This document shows positions 1 through 8,883 of a stretch of 41,227 bases of DNA, piece by piece. Location of the stretch: contig CALPWQ020000009.1 of the NCBI GenBank assembly GCA_943327315.2, positions 1 to 41,227 of the forward strand, written 5' to 3'. The first letter of the stretch is position 1; each line of letters starts with the position of its first letter. This DNA comes from Chitinophaga pinensis (lineage in GTDB: Bacteria; Bacteroidota; Bacteroidia; Flavobacteriales_D; Crocinitomicaceae). Below the pieces are notes generated by a model, which did not search any database, had not been told where the DNA came from, and was given only the letters and a program-made list of their open reading frames with translations. The position numbers were made by a program, and so were the translations under genes.

Positions 1-491
1 TAAGATGTCAACTATCAATATCGTTCGTAACAAACTTGTGAGTAGAATTTTTGCTTGCGCAAATAGAAATTCAAAATATGTTGAAATTTACAAATTCGCT
101 GCATGAAAAATTTGGAGAAGTCTTAGAATACGGACAGGCCGATGGGGTCGTGGATTCATTGGTGAGGTTAGTGTTACAGAGATATGACCCCGATGGGGTC
201 ACAGAACAGAGTGACCCTTCGATGAACTCAGGGCGAAAAGTGAAGTCCCGAAGAGTCGGGATAAATAGCGAGAGCGCTGAAACTCCACTCTGTTTTTCTT
301 CGCTCTCAGCCGGTTTACATCCCTATAGGCGCGTTTCCACATGCATGCCTAAAAATACCGTACGTGAGAACAATGCTTCCTAAGCCAAAGTGAAAGTCTA
401 CATTTTAGTACATTTAGTTTCCTACACCCTTGGGCTTTTCGGAATAAGCACCCTTTTTCCTTTCCTCAGTGGTCACAACGTTTACAGTTCT
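1..491. other. Non-coding stretch with palindromes
   Basis: I see no convincing gene here. The 110-codon ORF at 51-383 has a low-complexity, non-protein-like translation and runs through palindromes, so I do not call it. The stretch holds a perfect hairpin GACCCC-GAT-GGGGTC at 186-200 with a partial copy of its right half near 137-149, and a hairpin TCCCGA-AGAG-TCGGGA at 246-261. It also has an inverted pair GAGAGCG/CGCTCTC around 269-307. The 238-276 segment resembles, in the opposite orientation, a segment at 8631-8667, so this is probably a landing area for short dispersed repeats. Confidence 0.6.
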
Positions 492-2717
492 TTAGTCTAC
501 CTTCAACTTGTTGTTATCCAAAACCTGATTCTCTGGAGTGATCAATAAAAATACTGTTCTTCTATTGAGTTGATGCTGCTGAATGGTGCAATCAGAAACT
601 ACTTCATCCTCACAAGGACAGTCCTCCAAAAGTTGATATTCACCATATCCTTTTGCGGTAATTTTCTTTTTAGAAATTCCTTTGCTCAAGATATAATTCA
701 CACAACTTTTAGATCGATTCTCAGAAAGTCTCTCGTTGTATGCGTAGCTGCCTCGACAGTCGGTATGTGATTGCAATTCCACCTTGTATTTTGGGTGTTC
801 ATTCATGTAACTTACCAATTTGTCTAATTCTATTTGGCTTTCCGGGCGCAAGTTGTATTTATCAAAATCATACAAAATATTCTTAATCTGAATGTATTGC
901 GAATCTGGAAGTTGCGTCAACTTCAGCGTGTACACCAAGGTGTCTATACATTCAACCTTACTATTTTTGGGAATGCTGAAACGCAGGTCTTCATAATTTA
1001 CAACTTCTAATGTAATCGAATCAATGGCAGTTGCACCCTCATCTAGGAAGGTGAAGGTTGAATTGGTAGAAACATATTGATTTTTAACTTTTCCGTCGCT
1101 TTGATAGGTGTACATGACTATATTATCAATACGCTCTCCCATACTGCCCTCGAAGGTTAAACGTGACACGTGTTTCGTATAATTTGAAGATAAATTATAG
1201 ACCAAGTTTCCATTATCTACAGGTTCAAAAACTAGGGAATCAGCAGTCATACCTTCTTCCCCTTGGTATAAAAACTGGTAACTTCTGCCTTTATCAAACG
1301 AGGCAACAGTAATTTGACCCTTGTTGTTTGTTTTTAATTCTTGAACTTTATTCGAGTTCAAATCTGTGAAGAGTACGGATCGATCAACCAGAGGTTTATT
1401 TTTACAAGCGGTTAAATTAAGAGTGACGGTACATTTAAAAGGTTCCTTGTAAATCGTGTAAATTTTGTCATTCCAAGAATCTCTGTTTGATGAAATGAAT
1501 CCATGACCCGTTTCTTCATTGATATAAAATCCGAAGTCATCTGCATTTGTGTTGATTGGTGCTCCAATATGCTCAGGTTTATTGGAAAAAAAGTCATAAC
1601 TGTAAATATCAAGACCACCCAAACCTGGCCAGCCATTCGAGGAGAAATAAAGAACGCCGTCTGCGGATACAAAAGGGAACAATTCATTTTTCTTGGTATT
1701 TACTTGAGAACCAAGATTAATTGGTGTGGTCCATTTGCCCATTTCAAGTTTTGTTTTGACGAGATCAGTGCCACCCATGGTATATTCAGGGTTATCCGTT
1801 ACAAAAACAATCCAACCATTGGTATCCATTACAGCGTGCCCATTCGAATACAAATGGCTGTTAAATGGAAAAGGGATTTCTTCCCAAGTCTTCGCATTTT
1901 TCAAGAAAATGCGTTGTTCCAATCGCGCATATTTCACCTTGTTGATGGTGTCCCAATACGGGTGATTTCGGGTTAAAAAAGCCATTTTTCCATCCTGACT
2001 GAAAGAAATGGGCCCATCGTGAGACGTAGACTGTTCGATTTCTCGCCATTGGTTTTGAAAGAACAATCGCGACCAAAATTTCTTCTGCCAAATTTTGTAT
2101 TTATCCTGCTCTAAAGTATCCAAATAGCAAATACTTAAAAACTCTTGGCCAGTTCTTTTATAGTTGCTGTTAATTAAGCCTGCATCATCATTTGTGGAAA
2201 CATAGAGCACCATGTTTTCAAAAGGCACTGCGCAAAATTCTTCGCCTTTGGAACGCGTTTTAAAATCACCAATCATGTAGTCGCTCTTCGAATTTTGGAG
2301 TTCCAAAATTTCATTGAGATTATTGACCCATGGCATCACTTTCTCGTTTCCGTTGAACCGTAGACTTGCCAAATCAATCGCACTTTTCAATTCCCCATGT
2401 CGTTTGTTCAAACAAAGCAGTTCAAAGTACTGCGTGTAATCTTCAACCACAGTGGAATTCAGCGAAATTAGAAGGCTATCCCATTGCAATGCCTCTTCAT
2501 ACTTCTCCATCATGAAGCCCATATCTGCAGCTTTGCGCAAAGGAGATAAATCCGCTGGTGTATTTTCCAAAGACTCCTCCGCCAATTCACACCAAATTGG
2601 ATACGCCTTCTGGTATTCAAGCCTGTCACTCAATGATTGTGCATACTCGGTCTTGTAGGATTGTCCAAAACATTGCCACCCGAATAAAGCGAAGGATAAA
2701 ATAATTAACTGTTTCAT
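492..2717 (-). CDS. PorE-like OmpA-family protein (TPR, PD40, OmpA_C)
   Basis: A 741-residue exported protein. The N-terminus MKQLIILSFALFGWQCFGQ is a signal peptide. Residues about 20-130 look like TPR-type helices. Residues about 150-420 carry PD40/WD40-like repeats (for example FVSADGVLYFSSNGWPGLGG). A carboxypeptidase-regulatory-like beta domain follows at about 430-500, and an OmpA C-terminal peptidoglycan-binding domain at about 615-725 (ILYDFDKYNLRPES, SHTDCRGSYAYNERLS, NRRTVF). This order is that of PorE, the T9SS-associated OmpA protein that links the machinery to peptidoglycan, and of the OmpA proteins found downstream of sprF genes. It is the last gene of a minus-strand operon, two bases after the PorP/SprF gene. 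I infer a periplasmic or outer-membrane anchoring role for export or display of the upstream adhesin. The domain calls are firm; equivalence to PorE itself is not proven. Confidence 0.85.
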   Translation of the reverse strand: MKQLIILSFALFGWQCFGQSYKTEYAQSLSDRLEYQKAYPIWCELAEESLENTPADLSPLRKAADMGFMMEKYEEALQWDSLLISLNSTVVEDYTQYFELLCLNKRHGELKSAIDLASLRFNGNEKVMPWVNNLNEILELQNSKSDYMIGDFKTRSKGEEFCAVPFENMVLYVSTNDDAGLINSNYKRTGQEFLSICYLDTLEQDKYKIWQKKFWSRLFFQNQWREIEQSTSHDGPISFSQDGKMAFLTRNHPYWDTINKVKYARLEQRIFLKNAKTWEEIPFPFNSHLYSNGHAVMDTNGWIVFVTDNPEYTMGGTDLVKTKLEMGKWTTPINLGSQVNTKKNELFPFVSADGVLYFSSNGWPGLGGLDIYSYDFFSNKPEHIGAPINTNADDFGFYINEETGHGFISSNRDSWNDKIYTIYKEPFKCTVTLNLTACKNKPLVDRSVLFTDLNSNKVQELKTNNKGQITVASFDKGRSYQFLYQGEEGMTADSLVFEPVDNGNLVYNLSSNYTKHVSRLTFEGSMGERIDNIVMYTYQSDGKVKNQYVSTNSTFTFLDEGATAIDSITLEVVNYEDLRFSIPKNSKVECIDTLVYTLKLTQLPDSQYIQIKNILYDFDKYNLRPESQIELDKLVSYMNEHPKYKVELQSHTDCRGSYAYNERLSENRSKSCVNYILSKGISKKKITAKGYGEYQLLEDCPCEDEVVSDCTIQQHQLNRRTVFLLITPENQVLDNNKLKVD

Positions 2718-2719
2718 AC

Positions 2720-3628
2720 TTAAAAATATCTTGGGCTGAGGTAAGCGTTCTTTCTTGTTTTGAAATCCATGGAGATCACGAGTTCATGGCTTCCCCACTG
2801 GCTAACCAATTTGCCGTTGATTGGAAAATCATAGGCATACCCAATCGTGCAAAAATCTTTGAGTGTATATGAGGCATTAAATCCAACCGCATCATGCACC
2901 CGGTATAAAAGACCCACCCAAAACTGATCATAAAATTGTGCTGAAAAATTTAGATCGAGGGTTGCAGGGGCATTTGCTGTCGTTTTAAAAAGTACGGATG
3001 GCTTGAATGCAATTACCGTATTGTACTTGAAAACATAGCCAGCCATGATATTAAAATGTCGCTGGTAAAAGGCCTTGTCTGTCGGACTTCCAAATGATCT
3101 ATTCAACAAACGCGGCATTGAGGCACCCGCGTAAAAATTAGAGTTGTATAAATACAAGCCAAGGCCAAAATTTGAATTGACAACGGAATTGGATTGTTGG
3201 TAATTCAAATCACCAATATCTGTTACATTCAAACCGGAAAAATTGAATTGCGCTTGTTGAATTCCTGCAGAGGCACCAAAAGACAATTTTAAATCTTTGC
3301 TATTCAGTTGCATGTGATAAGCAAAATGTGCCATTGCATCCAGCCCCGAACGTGCTCCTATTTTATCGTAATTCAGTGTCGCACCAATCGCAATTTTCTT
3401 TTTCAACACTGGGGCATGAATGGACAAAAACTGCGTCTTCGGTGCTCCATCCCATCCGATCCATTGCGCACGTGTAACAGCCGTTACCGTTAGTGCATCT
3501 CTACTTCCTGCATAAGCGGGATTAAATTGCAGTGGGTTGAAAAAATACATAGAAGTTTGCGCATCCTGCTGGGCATAAAGGCCAGTGAATGAACAAGAGC
3601 AAATGAGTATAAATATTATCTTTTTCAT
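2720..3628 (-). CDS. PorP/SprF family type IX secretion membrane protein
   Basis: A 302-residue outer-membrane beta-barrel protein. The ORF track starts at a TTG (3637). I prefer the ATG at 3628 because it gives a clean signal peptide MKKIIFILICSCSFTGLYAQ. The mature N-terminus QDAQTSMYFFNPLQFNPAYAGSR carries the NPAYAGS hallmark of the PorP/SprF family, and the rest alternates in the manner of a beta barrel. SprF-type proteins are needed for secretion or surface attachment of specific SprB-like adhesins carrying type B C-terminal signals. Here the gene lies directly downstream of such an adhesin and directly upstream of an OmpA protein, the classical arrangement. The partner is therefore most likely the adjacent 1047-residue adhesin. 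Confidence 0.93.
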   Translation of the reverse strand: MKKIIFILICSCSFTGLYAQQDAQTSMYFFNPLQFNPAYAGSRDALTVTAVTRAQWIGWDGAPKTQFLSIHAPVLKKKIAIGATLNYDKIGARSGLDAMAHFAYHMQLNSKDLKLSFGASAGIQQAQFNFSGLNVTDIGDLNYQQSNSVVNSNFGLGLYLYNSNFYAGASMPRLLNRSFGSPTDKAFYQRHFNIMAGYVFKYNTVIAFKPSVLFKTTANAPATLDLNFSAQFYDQFWVGLLYRVHDAVGFNASYTLKDFCTIGYAYDFPINGKLVSQWGSHELVISMDFKTRKNAYLSPRYF

Positions 3629-3633
3629 GGCAA

Positions 3634-6600
3634 TCAAGGTTGAATCTCTAAAAATCCAGTGTAAGGATCCTGTGATTTCTTTTTGGTATCAATAACATAA
3701 AAATAGGTTGCAGAAGGAAGTGCCTCTGCTTTCGTTCCTTTGTAATGACCGTTCCAGTCATTGTTGTATGGCTCTGCTTCATATACAACATTTCCCCACC
3801 TGTTGTAAACGGTAACCTTATTGTCTGGATAGAGTTCCAAATTTTGAATGATCCAGATCTCATTTAGGTTGTCGGCATTTGGCGAAATGAACTGAGGGAC
3901 AATGATTGGTATCAAAGGCGTACAGCCTAAATCAAGAACTTGACTAGAAGTACATCCTTCGGCATCAATGACGTTAACAGTAAAATTTCCTGCATCGATA
4001 TCCGTTATTGTTGGACCTTGGCCTCCTTCACTCCATTCATAATTAAACCCTCCATTTCCGCCTGTTGCGAGCACTGTTAAGCTTCCATTTGCTTCACCAC
4101 ATTCTGAGCCTATAGAGTCCACTGCAGCCACTAGAATTTGGGCCCCTTGATCAACAAAAGTGGTAGCCTCATCTTGGCAATTGTCAGCATTCAAAACGGT
4201 TACAGCGTAATTTCCTGAACTTAAGCCAGCAACGATGCCAGAGTTGGGCAGTGTTGGCGTCCAGCTGTAAGTCAAATTACCCCCTGAATTGTCGGTTTGA
4301 ATGCTTATTGCTCCATTTGAACCATTGTAGCAATCAACATCGACAACAGTCACTAAGGTGATGTTGATGTTTTCAGGGGCATCCATCACCACGTTTTCGG
4401 TAGTGATGCAACCCGTTTGCACATCCGTCATGGTAATGCTGTAGGTTCCCGCAACATTCACTGTTGGTGAACTTGAAGAGGTTCCAGATAGTATCCCTGG
4501 TCCAACCCAAGAAACCGTGCAGTTACTTGGTGTTACGGCGCCATTTATTGTTACCGGGTTTAAATCGCAGTCAAGTCCAGATGGAGGACTTAAGGTGTAA
4601 GTAAACGCTGGGCTTGGAATAACGGTAACCGTAAATTGATCTTGCACCGCTGGACAATCATTCAGTTGGGCACTTACCGTAATATTCCCACTGATGTTAG
4701 ATGCACTGTTATTCGTTGTTGTCCATGCGGGAACTGTTCCATTTCCTGATGCCGCTAAGCCAATTGCCGCGTTGCTATTTGTCCATGAAAAGGTTGCCCC
4801 AGATGGTGTAGAAATATAATCAATGGGATCTACAATGGTTCCTGGACAAACTGTAAAATCAGTATTGCTGTTAATGGTTATCGCCGGTTGCACAATCACA
4901 GTTGCCGTAACATCAGGTCCTGGACATTGCGCATTCCCAGCAGAAATCACATAACTCATCGTGTCCATGGAATTGCCGTTATTGGTCAAGGTTTGACCGA
5001 TCGTTGTACCTGAACCATTCGCCTCACCCGAAATGGTTGATGGTCCATTGCTTGTCCAGGAAAAAGTGGCACTGCTGATATTGCTGGTTAAATCAATGTC
5101 CGTTAATTCTCCCGAACAAATTAAGGATTCCAAAGGATTCACATTGATGATTGCTTCAGGATACACGGTAATTGTAAAAATTGTTGGAGGTACGGAAGAA
5201 CAACCAACGGTCGCACTCACTTCTATTTGTCCTACCTGATCTGTCGTATTCGAAGGTGTTATCGGCCCAAATGTTGTGGGACTCACACCCGAACCTTCGG
5301 AAGGATTTATCGCATCAACATTCGTGAGGTTTGTAATTTCCCAGGTGATTGTGTATCCGGGAACTGTTGACGTAAGATTGACAACTGCTGTTGGTTGACC
5401 GCTACAAATGCTTTGATTAAGGGGGTCAGCAATTACCGTTGCTACCGGATTAATGGTTATTTCTTGCATAATCGAATCAACACCGCATGAATTCCCTGCA
5501 TACAACCAAAATTGATAGGTGCCAGGGACACTGAATGTAACATCCAAATCATTCGAACCATTCGTCCATTGTTCAAAATCATATGCGCTTCCAACAAAAC
5601 CATTACTTGATCCTAAATTGCCTCCTGCAATAGTGAAGCCAGCAGATTGAACGGGCACCCAATAAAAGCCATAAGTGCTGTCGCATCCAGTGATACTAAT
5701 AGTTTCTCCACTGTTAGATGTGTTTTCAAAGGCTACGGTTTCTCCTTGACAAATAGGCGAGCCGGGAGTATAAGTAAAGTTTGCTGTCGGTCCTTCCGAT
5801 ACCGTTATTGGGCCTAGGGTAAGAACAGTGGGTAGTCCATTTGTTGAACAGTAATTCTGAGCAACAACGGAAACAGAAAAGGCATTTTCAATTGGCGGTA
5901 TGCCTGGCGCGTAAACGTAATCCACACCGCATGAGCTTGTCGTAAATAAATGCGTTATGGTGGTGTCATTGTCTGTATTAAAATAAAGTGCGGATGCGCC
6001 ATCTGAATAAGCAACGGTATAATCAATAGGGACATTATTGGATGAAATATCGATTGAAAATTGGGCTGGTAAGCAAAAATTTTGTCCCGAACCAGAGACG
6101 GAAATAATAGGTGCTTCACCATTAAAAACAACATATTGAGTAGTTTCAGTGCAGGGACCAGAGCTTACAGTGTGGGTAACGGTAAATTGACCAACTGGAA
6201 ATGTGTGTGAGATTTGATTTCCAGTCATAGCCGCTTGTGTGGATGTCGTTCCGTCTCCCCAGTTAAAAGTTTGTGTCACCGTATTGCCATAATTTGATTG
6301 AAAATTAAATAGTTCGGGCAGCTGTGATCCACATTTTTTAAAGAGCAATTGTCCATTCACGGTGCTGGTACCAAATCCTGCTGTGTTTGAAAGTAGAGAA
6401 AGCGAAGGTGGGTTAATTACCGTAACATTTATTACCGCCGTCGAAGTTGAAGGATTCGTGAAGTTATTGTTGGTAACCGTCAAACTTGCATTCGTCGTAA
6501 AAGCACTTGCTCCCGTATACGTTACAGTATGTGGTCCTATACCGGTTGCATTGGCTGGATTGGCACCTGACCCAAAGTTCCAGTTATATGAACTTATCGG

Positions 6601-6777
6601 TAAAGTTTGCGTGGAGGTACTTGTGAAGGTTAGCGATTGTCCTTCACAAATTGTGACTGATCCTCCGGATAGCGCTGGTATGGTTGTGAAACTTGAGGAT
6701 GGTTGTTGTCCGTATAGATGTGTAAAAAACGAGAATACAAACAGTGCTCTCAAAATGAATTTATTTTTAATCTTCAT
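3634..6777 (-). CDS. Gliding-motility-type adhesin with PKD and SprB repeats, type B CTD
   Basis: A 1047-residue secreted protein. The ATG at 6777 gives a signal peptide (MKIKNKFILRALFVFSFFTHLYGQ); the track start 12 codons upstream would only lengthen it. The body is a string of beta-sandwich modules: PKD-like domains near the N-terminus (for example SSYNWNFGSG and QTFNWGDGTTS), Ig/PKD-like repeats in the middle, and two SprB-type repeats near the end (VDCYNGSNGAISIQ and SECGEANGSLTVLATGGNGG). The last ~90 residues form a gliding-motility-associated CHU_C domain (FISPNADNLNEIW, VTVYNRWGNVVYE), a type B T9SS sorting signal. It is the first gene of the operon with PorP/SprF and the PorE-like protein. 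The ligand cannot be read from the sequence. Confidence 0.92.
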   Translation of the reverse strand: MKIKNKFILRALFVFSFFTHLYGQQPSSSFTTIPALSGGSVTICEGQSLTFTSTSTQTLPISSYNWNFGSGANPANATGIGPHTVTYTGASAFTTNASLTVTNNNFTNPSTSTAVINVTVINPPSLSLLSNTAGFGTSTVNGQLLFKKCGSQLPELFNFQSNYGNTVTQTFNWGDGTTSTQAAMTGNQISHTFPVGQFTVTHTVSSGPCTETTQYVVFNGEAPIISVSGSGQNFCLPAQFSIDISSNNVPIDYTVAYSDGASALYFNTDNDTTITHLFTTSSCGVDYVYAPGIPPIENAFSVSVVAQNYCSTNGLPTVLTLGPITVSEGPTANFTYTPGSPICQGETVAFENTSNSGETISITGCDSTYGFYWVPVQSAGFTIAGGNLGSSNGFVGSAYDFEQWTNGSNDLDVTFSVPGTYQFWLYAGNSCGVDSIMQEITINPVATVIADPLNQSICSGQPTAVVNLTSTVPGYTITWEITNLTNVDAINPSEGSGVSPTTFGPITPSNTTDQVGQIEVSATVGCSSVPPTIFTITVYPEAIINVNPLESLICSGELTDIDLTSNISSATFSWTSNGPSTISGEANGSGTTIGQTLTNNGNSMDTMSYVISAGNAQCPGPDVTATVIVQPAITINSNTDFTVCPGTIVDPIDYISTPSGATFSWTNSNAAIGLAASGNGTVPAWTTTNNSASNISGNITVSAQLNDCPAVQDQFTVTVIPSPAFTYTLSPPSGLDCDLNPVTINGAVTPSNCTVSWVGPGILSGTSSSSPTVNVAGTYSITMTDVQTGCITTENVVMDAPENINITLVTVVDVDCYNGSNGAISIQTDNSGGNLTYSWTPTLPNSGIVAGLSSGNYAVTVLNADNCQDEATTFVDQGAQILVAAVDSIGSECGEANGSLTVLATGGNGGFNYEWSEGGQGPTITDIDAGNFTVNVIDAEGCTSSQVLDLGCTPLIPIIVPQFISPNADNLNEIWIIQNLELYPDNKVTVYNRWGNVVYEAEPYNNDWNGHYKGTKAEALPSATYFYVIDTKKKSQDPYTGFLEIQP

Positions 6778-7019
6778 ATCAATCATTGATTTGATCAAAT
6801 TAATGCCGTGCAAAGAAAAGCATAATTAATTGATAGTGATAATTTTAGTGCATTAATCCACTTACTGATAAACATTTTTTTAATTGACAAGCTACAGGTT
6901 GAACGAACGAAGGCTATTGAATACAGAGTTTTTTCATTTTCTTTCTACAAGTTGTTAATTTTCTGATGCGTATAAAACAATTCATGGTTCATTTTGTTTT
7001 TTTAAATATAAGATCAGTT

Positions 7020-8420
7020 ATGTTCAAAAATATAGTACTGTTTGCCTTTTTGAGTACCGCCTCATTCTTCTCCTTTAGCCAAACCAATGTTTCCGGTGGG
7101 ATTTATCAAAATGCCACTTGGTCCTTAAGTGGAAGCCCTTATATCGTGAATGGCCCTGTGGTTGTTTTTCCAGGTGTTACATTAAATATTCAGCCTGGAG
7201 TTGAAATACGCATCAACAATCAAACGAACATCAATATTTACATAGAAACCCGCGGGACAATTAACTGTATTGGTACAGACAACCTTCCAATCAAAATTTA
7301 CGCGATGTACGACACCACAAATCCTGTTGCGTGGCAAGGATTTGTCTGTACGAGCTCGCAAGGAGGCGTAATGAATGCAGACCGTTTCCAGATTTCAAAT
7401 GCGCATTTCCCGTTCGCTTATGAAACTGCTTTGACAAATTATAATTATACCAATTGTAAGTTCAAACGTTGTTTTCAGGCAGTTACGTCAAGCAATTCGG
7501 TCAATTTGACCAATTGTCAGTTCATTGATAACGAAGTAGGCGTGTATGGCTGGTCTTACTTTACGCTTGACAATTGTTTCTTCAAAGACAATACGACCTC
7601 CATTTATGCCTACGCATCGGCTTTAACCATGACCAACTGCGATTTTTTAGACAATCAAATCGGACTTTCGTTTGCTGCCAATATTTTTGATTCCATGTAC
7701 ATTGCGGATTGCCAATTCTTAAACAACGAACTGGCGCTTAACTATCCAAATAAAGGTACTGTTCAAAACTGTCTGTTTAGCGACAATACTACCGCTATAC
7801 AATATGCATACAAGTGTGAGATTTTCAACAATGCACTTTTATACAATGAACTTGCCTTGGAGGCATCCGTGAATGCAGACATTCACAACAATCAAATCAA
7901 TAACAACAAGGGCGGATTGCTCATCTCTAGTGTATCCACCGTTCAAGACAGTCCACTTATTTACAACAACGAAATCTGCGGAAACATCAATTACAGCGTG
8001 AACAACAACACGAACATGAATTACTCCTTGTTCAGCAATTGTTTTTGTGACCTTGATTCGGCGCAAATTGAGGGGCTCTTGATCGACGGATATGATGACA
8101 TCACCAAAGGATTGATCAATTATCAGATTTACGATTCAAGTTGTACCGTGCTTTTAGGTACCGTATTGAAGTACGGAGCTGGAGCAGGTATCGATGAAGC
8201 GACGTTGGCTGTTCGCTTTGAGAATCCTGTGAGTTCCAATTTCATTGTTTTTGCAGGCACAGAAATTCAAACCATCGAGGTCACAGACCTGAGTGGAAAA
8301 CTGTTTGCGTTTACAAGCTCAGGAGCTAATCACTTTGATGTTTCTCAGCTTCCTGCTGGATTCTATGTCCTGACGGCTGTCAATGATCAAATGGTGAGAA
8401 GAAGTTTTGTGAAGATGTAA
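7020..8420 (+). CDS. Right-handed beta-helix protein with type A T9SS sorting domain
   Basis: A 466-residue secreted protein. The track start is at 6966, but the ATG at 7020 gives a standard signal peptide (MFKNIVLFAFLSTASFFSFSQ), so I use it. Residues about 25-80 resemble a beta-strand cap (VVFPGVTLNIQPGVEIRIN). Residues about 110-340 consist of short repeats with regularly spaced Asn/Cys (LTNCQFIDNEVGVYG, LDNCFFKDNTTSIYA, MTNCDFLDNQIGLSF), typical of parallel beta-helix folds with Asn and Cys ladders. The last ~75 residues are a type A T9SS sorting domain (VRFENPVSSNF, IEVTDLSGKLFAF, LPAGFYVL). Such helices often act on or bind polysaccharides, but I see no catalytic residues that fix an activity. 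It is divergent from the adhesin operon. Confidence 0.88.
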   Translation: MFKNIVLFAFLSTASFFSFSQTNVSGGIYQNATWSLSGSPYIVNGPVVVFPGVTLNIQPGVEIRINNQTNINIYIETRGTINCIGTDNLPIKIYAMYDTTNPVAWQGFVCTSSQGGVMNADRFQISNAHFPFAYETALTNYNYTNCKFKRCFQAVTSSNSVNLTNCQFIDNEVGVYGWSYFTLDNCFFKDNTTSIYAYASALTMTNCDFLDNQIGLSFAANIFDSMYIADCQFLNNELALNYPNKGTVQNCLFSDNTTAIQYAYKCEIFNNALLYNELALEASVNADIHNNQINNNKGGLLISSVSTVQDSPLIYNNEICGNINYSVNNNTNMNYSLFSNCFCDLDSAQIEGLLIDGYDDITKGLINYQIYDSSCTVLLGTVLKYGAGAGIDEATLAVRFENPVSSNFIVFAGTEIQTIEVTDLSGKLFAFTSSGANHFDVSQLPAGFYVLTAVNDQMVRRSFVKM

Positions 8421-8734
8421 TTATTTCTTCACGTAGCGAAGGATTTACAAACTTCGAAATCGATGAATAAGGTTACCAATCCATGTGGCGATATCTGTAG
8501 AAAAGGCAATTGTCTGACTGACCAAAAAAGATTCGAATTTCACTCCTCAATTCAGAAATGCCGCATAAGGTAAAAATGCACTCTCCTTATATAGAAACGA
8601 GGGATTTTATAGTTCTCATGTAAGATTTTTCGCTCTTTAGCCTGTCCCGATTCTTCGGGGCTTCACACTCACTCTGAAAGATAAGCACAACCTAGATACA
8701 GTAAGAGTTGGAGAGCGAGTTTTAAGTGAAAAAG

Positions 8735-8769
8735 AAAAAGCGCCCCATCACTTTCGGAACTGCGCTTTT
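8735..8769 (-). terminator. Hairpin terminator
   Basis: The stem AAAAGCGC/GCGCTTTT encloses an 18-base loop and is flanked by A- and T-runs, so it could work in either direction. It lies just downstream (minus strand) of tRNA-like copy 1, in the same relative position as the terminators beside copy 2 and beside the real tRNA-fMet. Confidence 0.6.
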
Positions 8770-8770
8770 C

Positions 8771-8825
8771 TTTGTAGTGGAGAGGAGTATCGAATTATCG
8801 AACCTGATTTGGGAGGGGTTGGAAC
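8771..8825 (-). repeat. tRNA-3'-end-like direct repeat, copy 1
   Basis: The 37 bases at 8781-8817 are identical to 10238-10274, and weaker similarity continues for about 15 bases on the left-gene side (TTGGA..A..TTGAA). Read on the minus strand it looks like a decayed tRNA 3' half: a TTCGA-type T-loop followed by CTCCTCTCCACTA, with a hairpin terminator immediately after. It lacks a proper T-stem and a 5' half, so I do not call a tRNA. Together with copy 2 it brackets the AAA_14/DUF4143 gene. Confidence 0.75.
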
Positions 8826-8883
8826 AAGTTGAAGTTCTTGAATTTGGCTCTTTATAAGGGCGATACAAAGAAGTGGATTACTT

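Larger units (their letters stand above)
8421..8883. other. Intergenic region with dispersed repeat, terminator and tRNA-like unit
   Basis: No gene called. From left to right it holds a 36-codon Cys-containing reading frame (8463-8573, not called), a segment at 8631-8667 resembling the repeat at 238-276 in opposite orientation (core CCCGA-TTCT-TCGGG), a hairpin terminator (8735-8769), and copy 1 of a tRNA-3'-end-like repeat (8771-8825). The ATPase gene then ends at 8884 on the opposite strand. Confidence 0.6.

Noticed and set aside
51-383. 110-codon ORF at the left edge
   Set aside because: It runs through several palindromes and dispersed repeats, and the translation shows no domain, signal or compositional pattern of a protein.
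6362-6829. 155-codon plus-strand ORF opposite the first adhesin
   Set aside because: It is a shadow of the repetitive adhesin gene, which has a full signal peptide, PKD domains and a sorting tail on the other strand.
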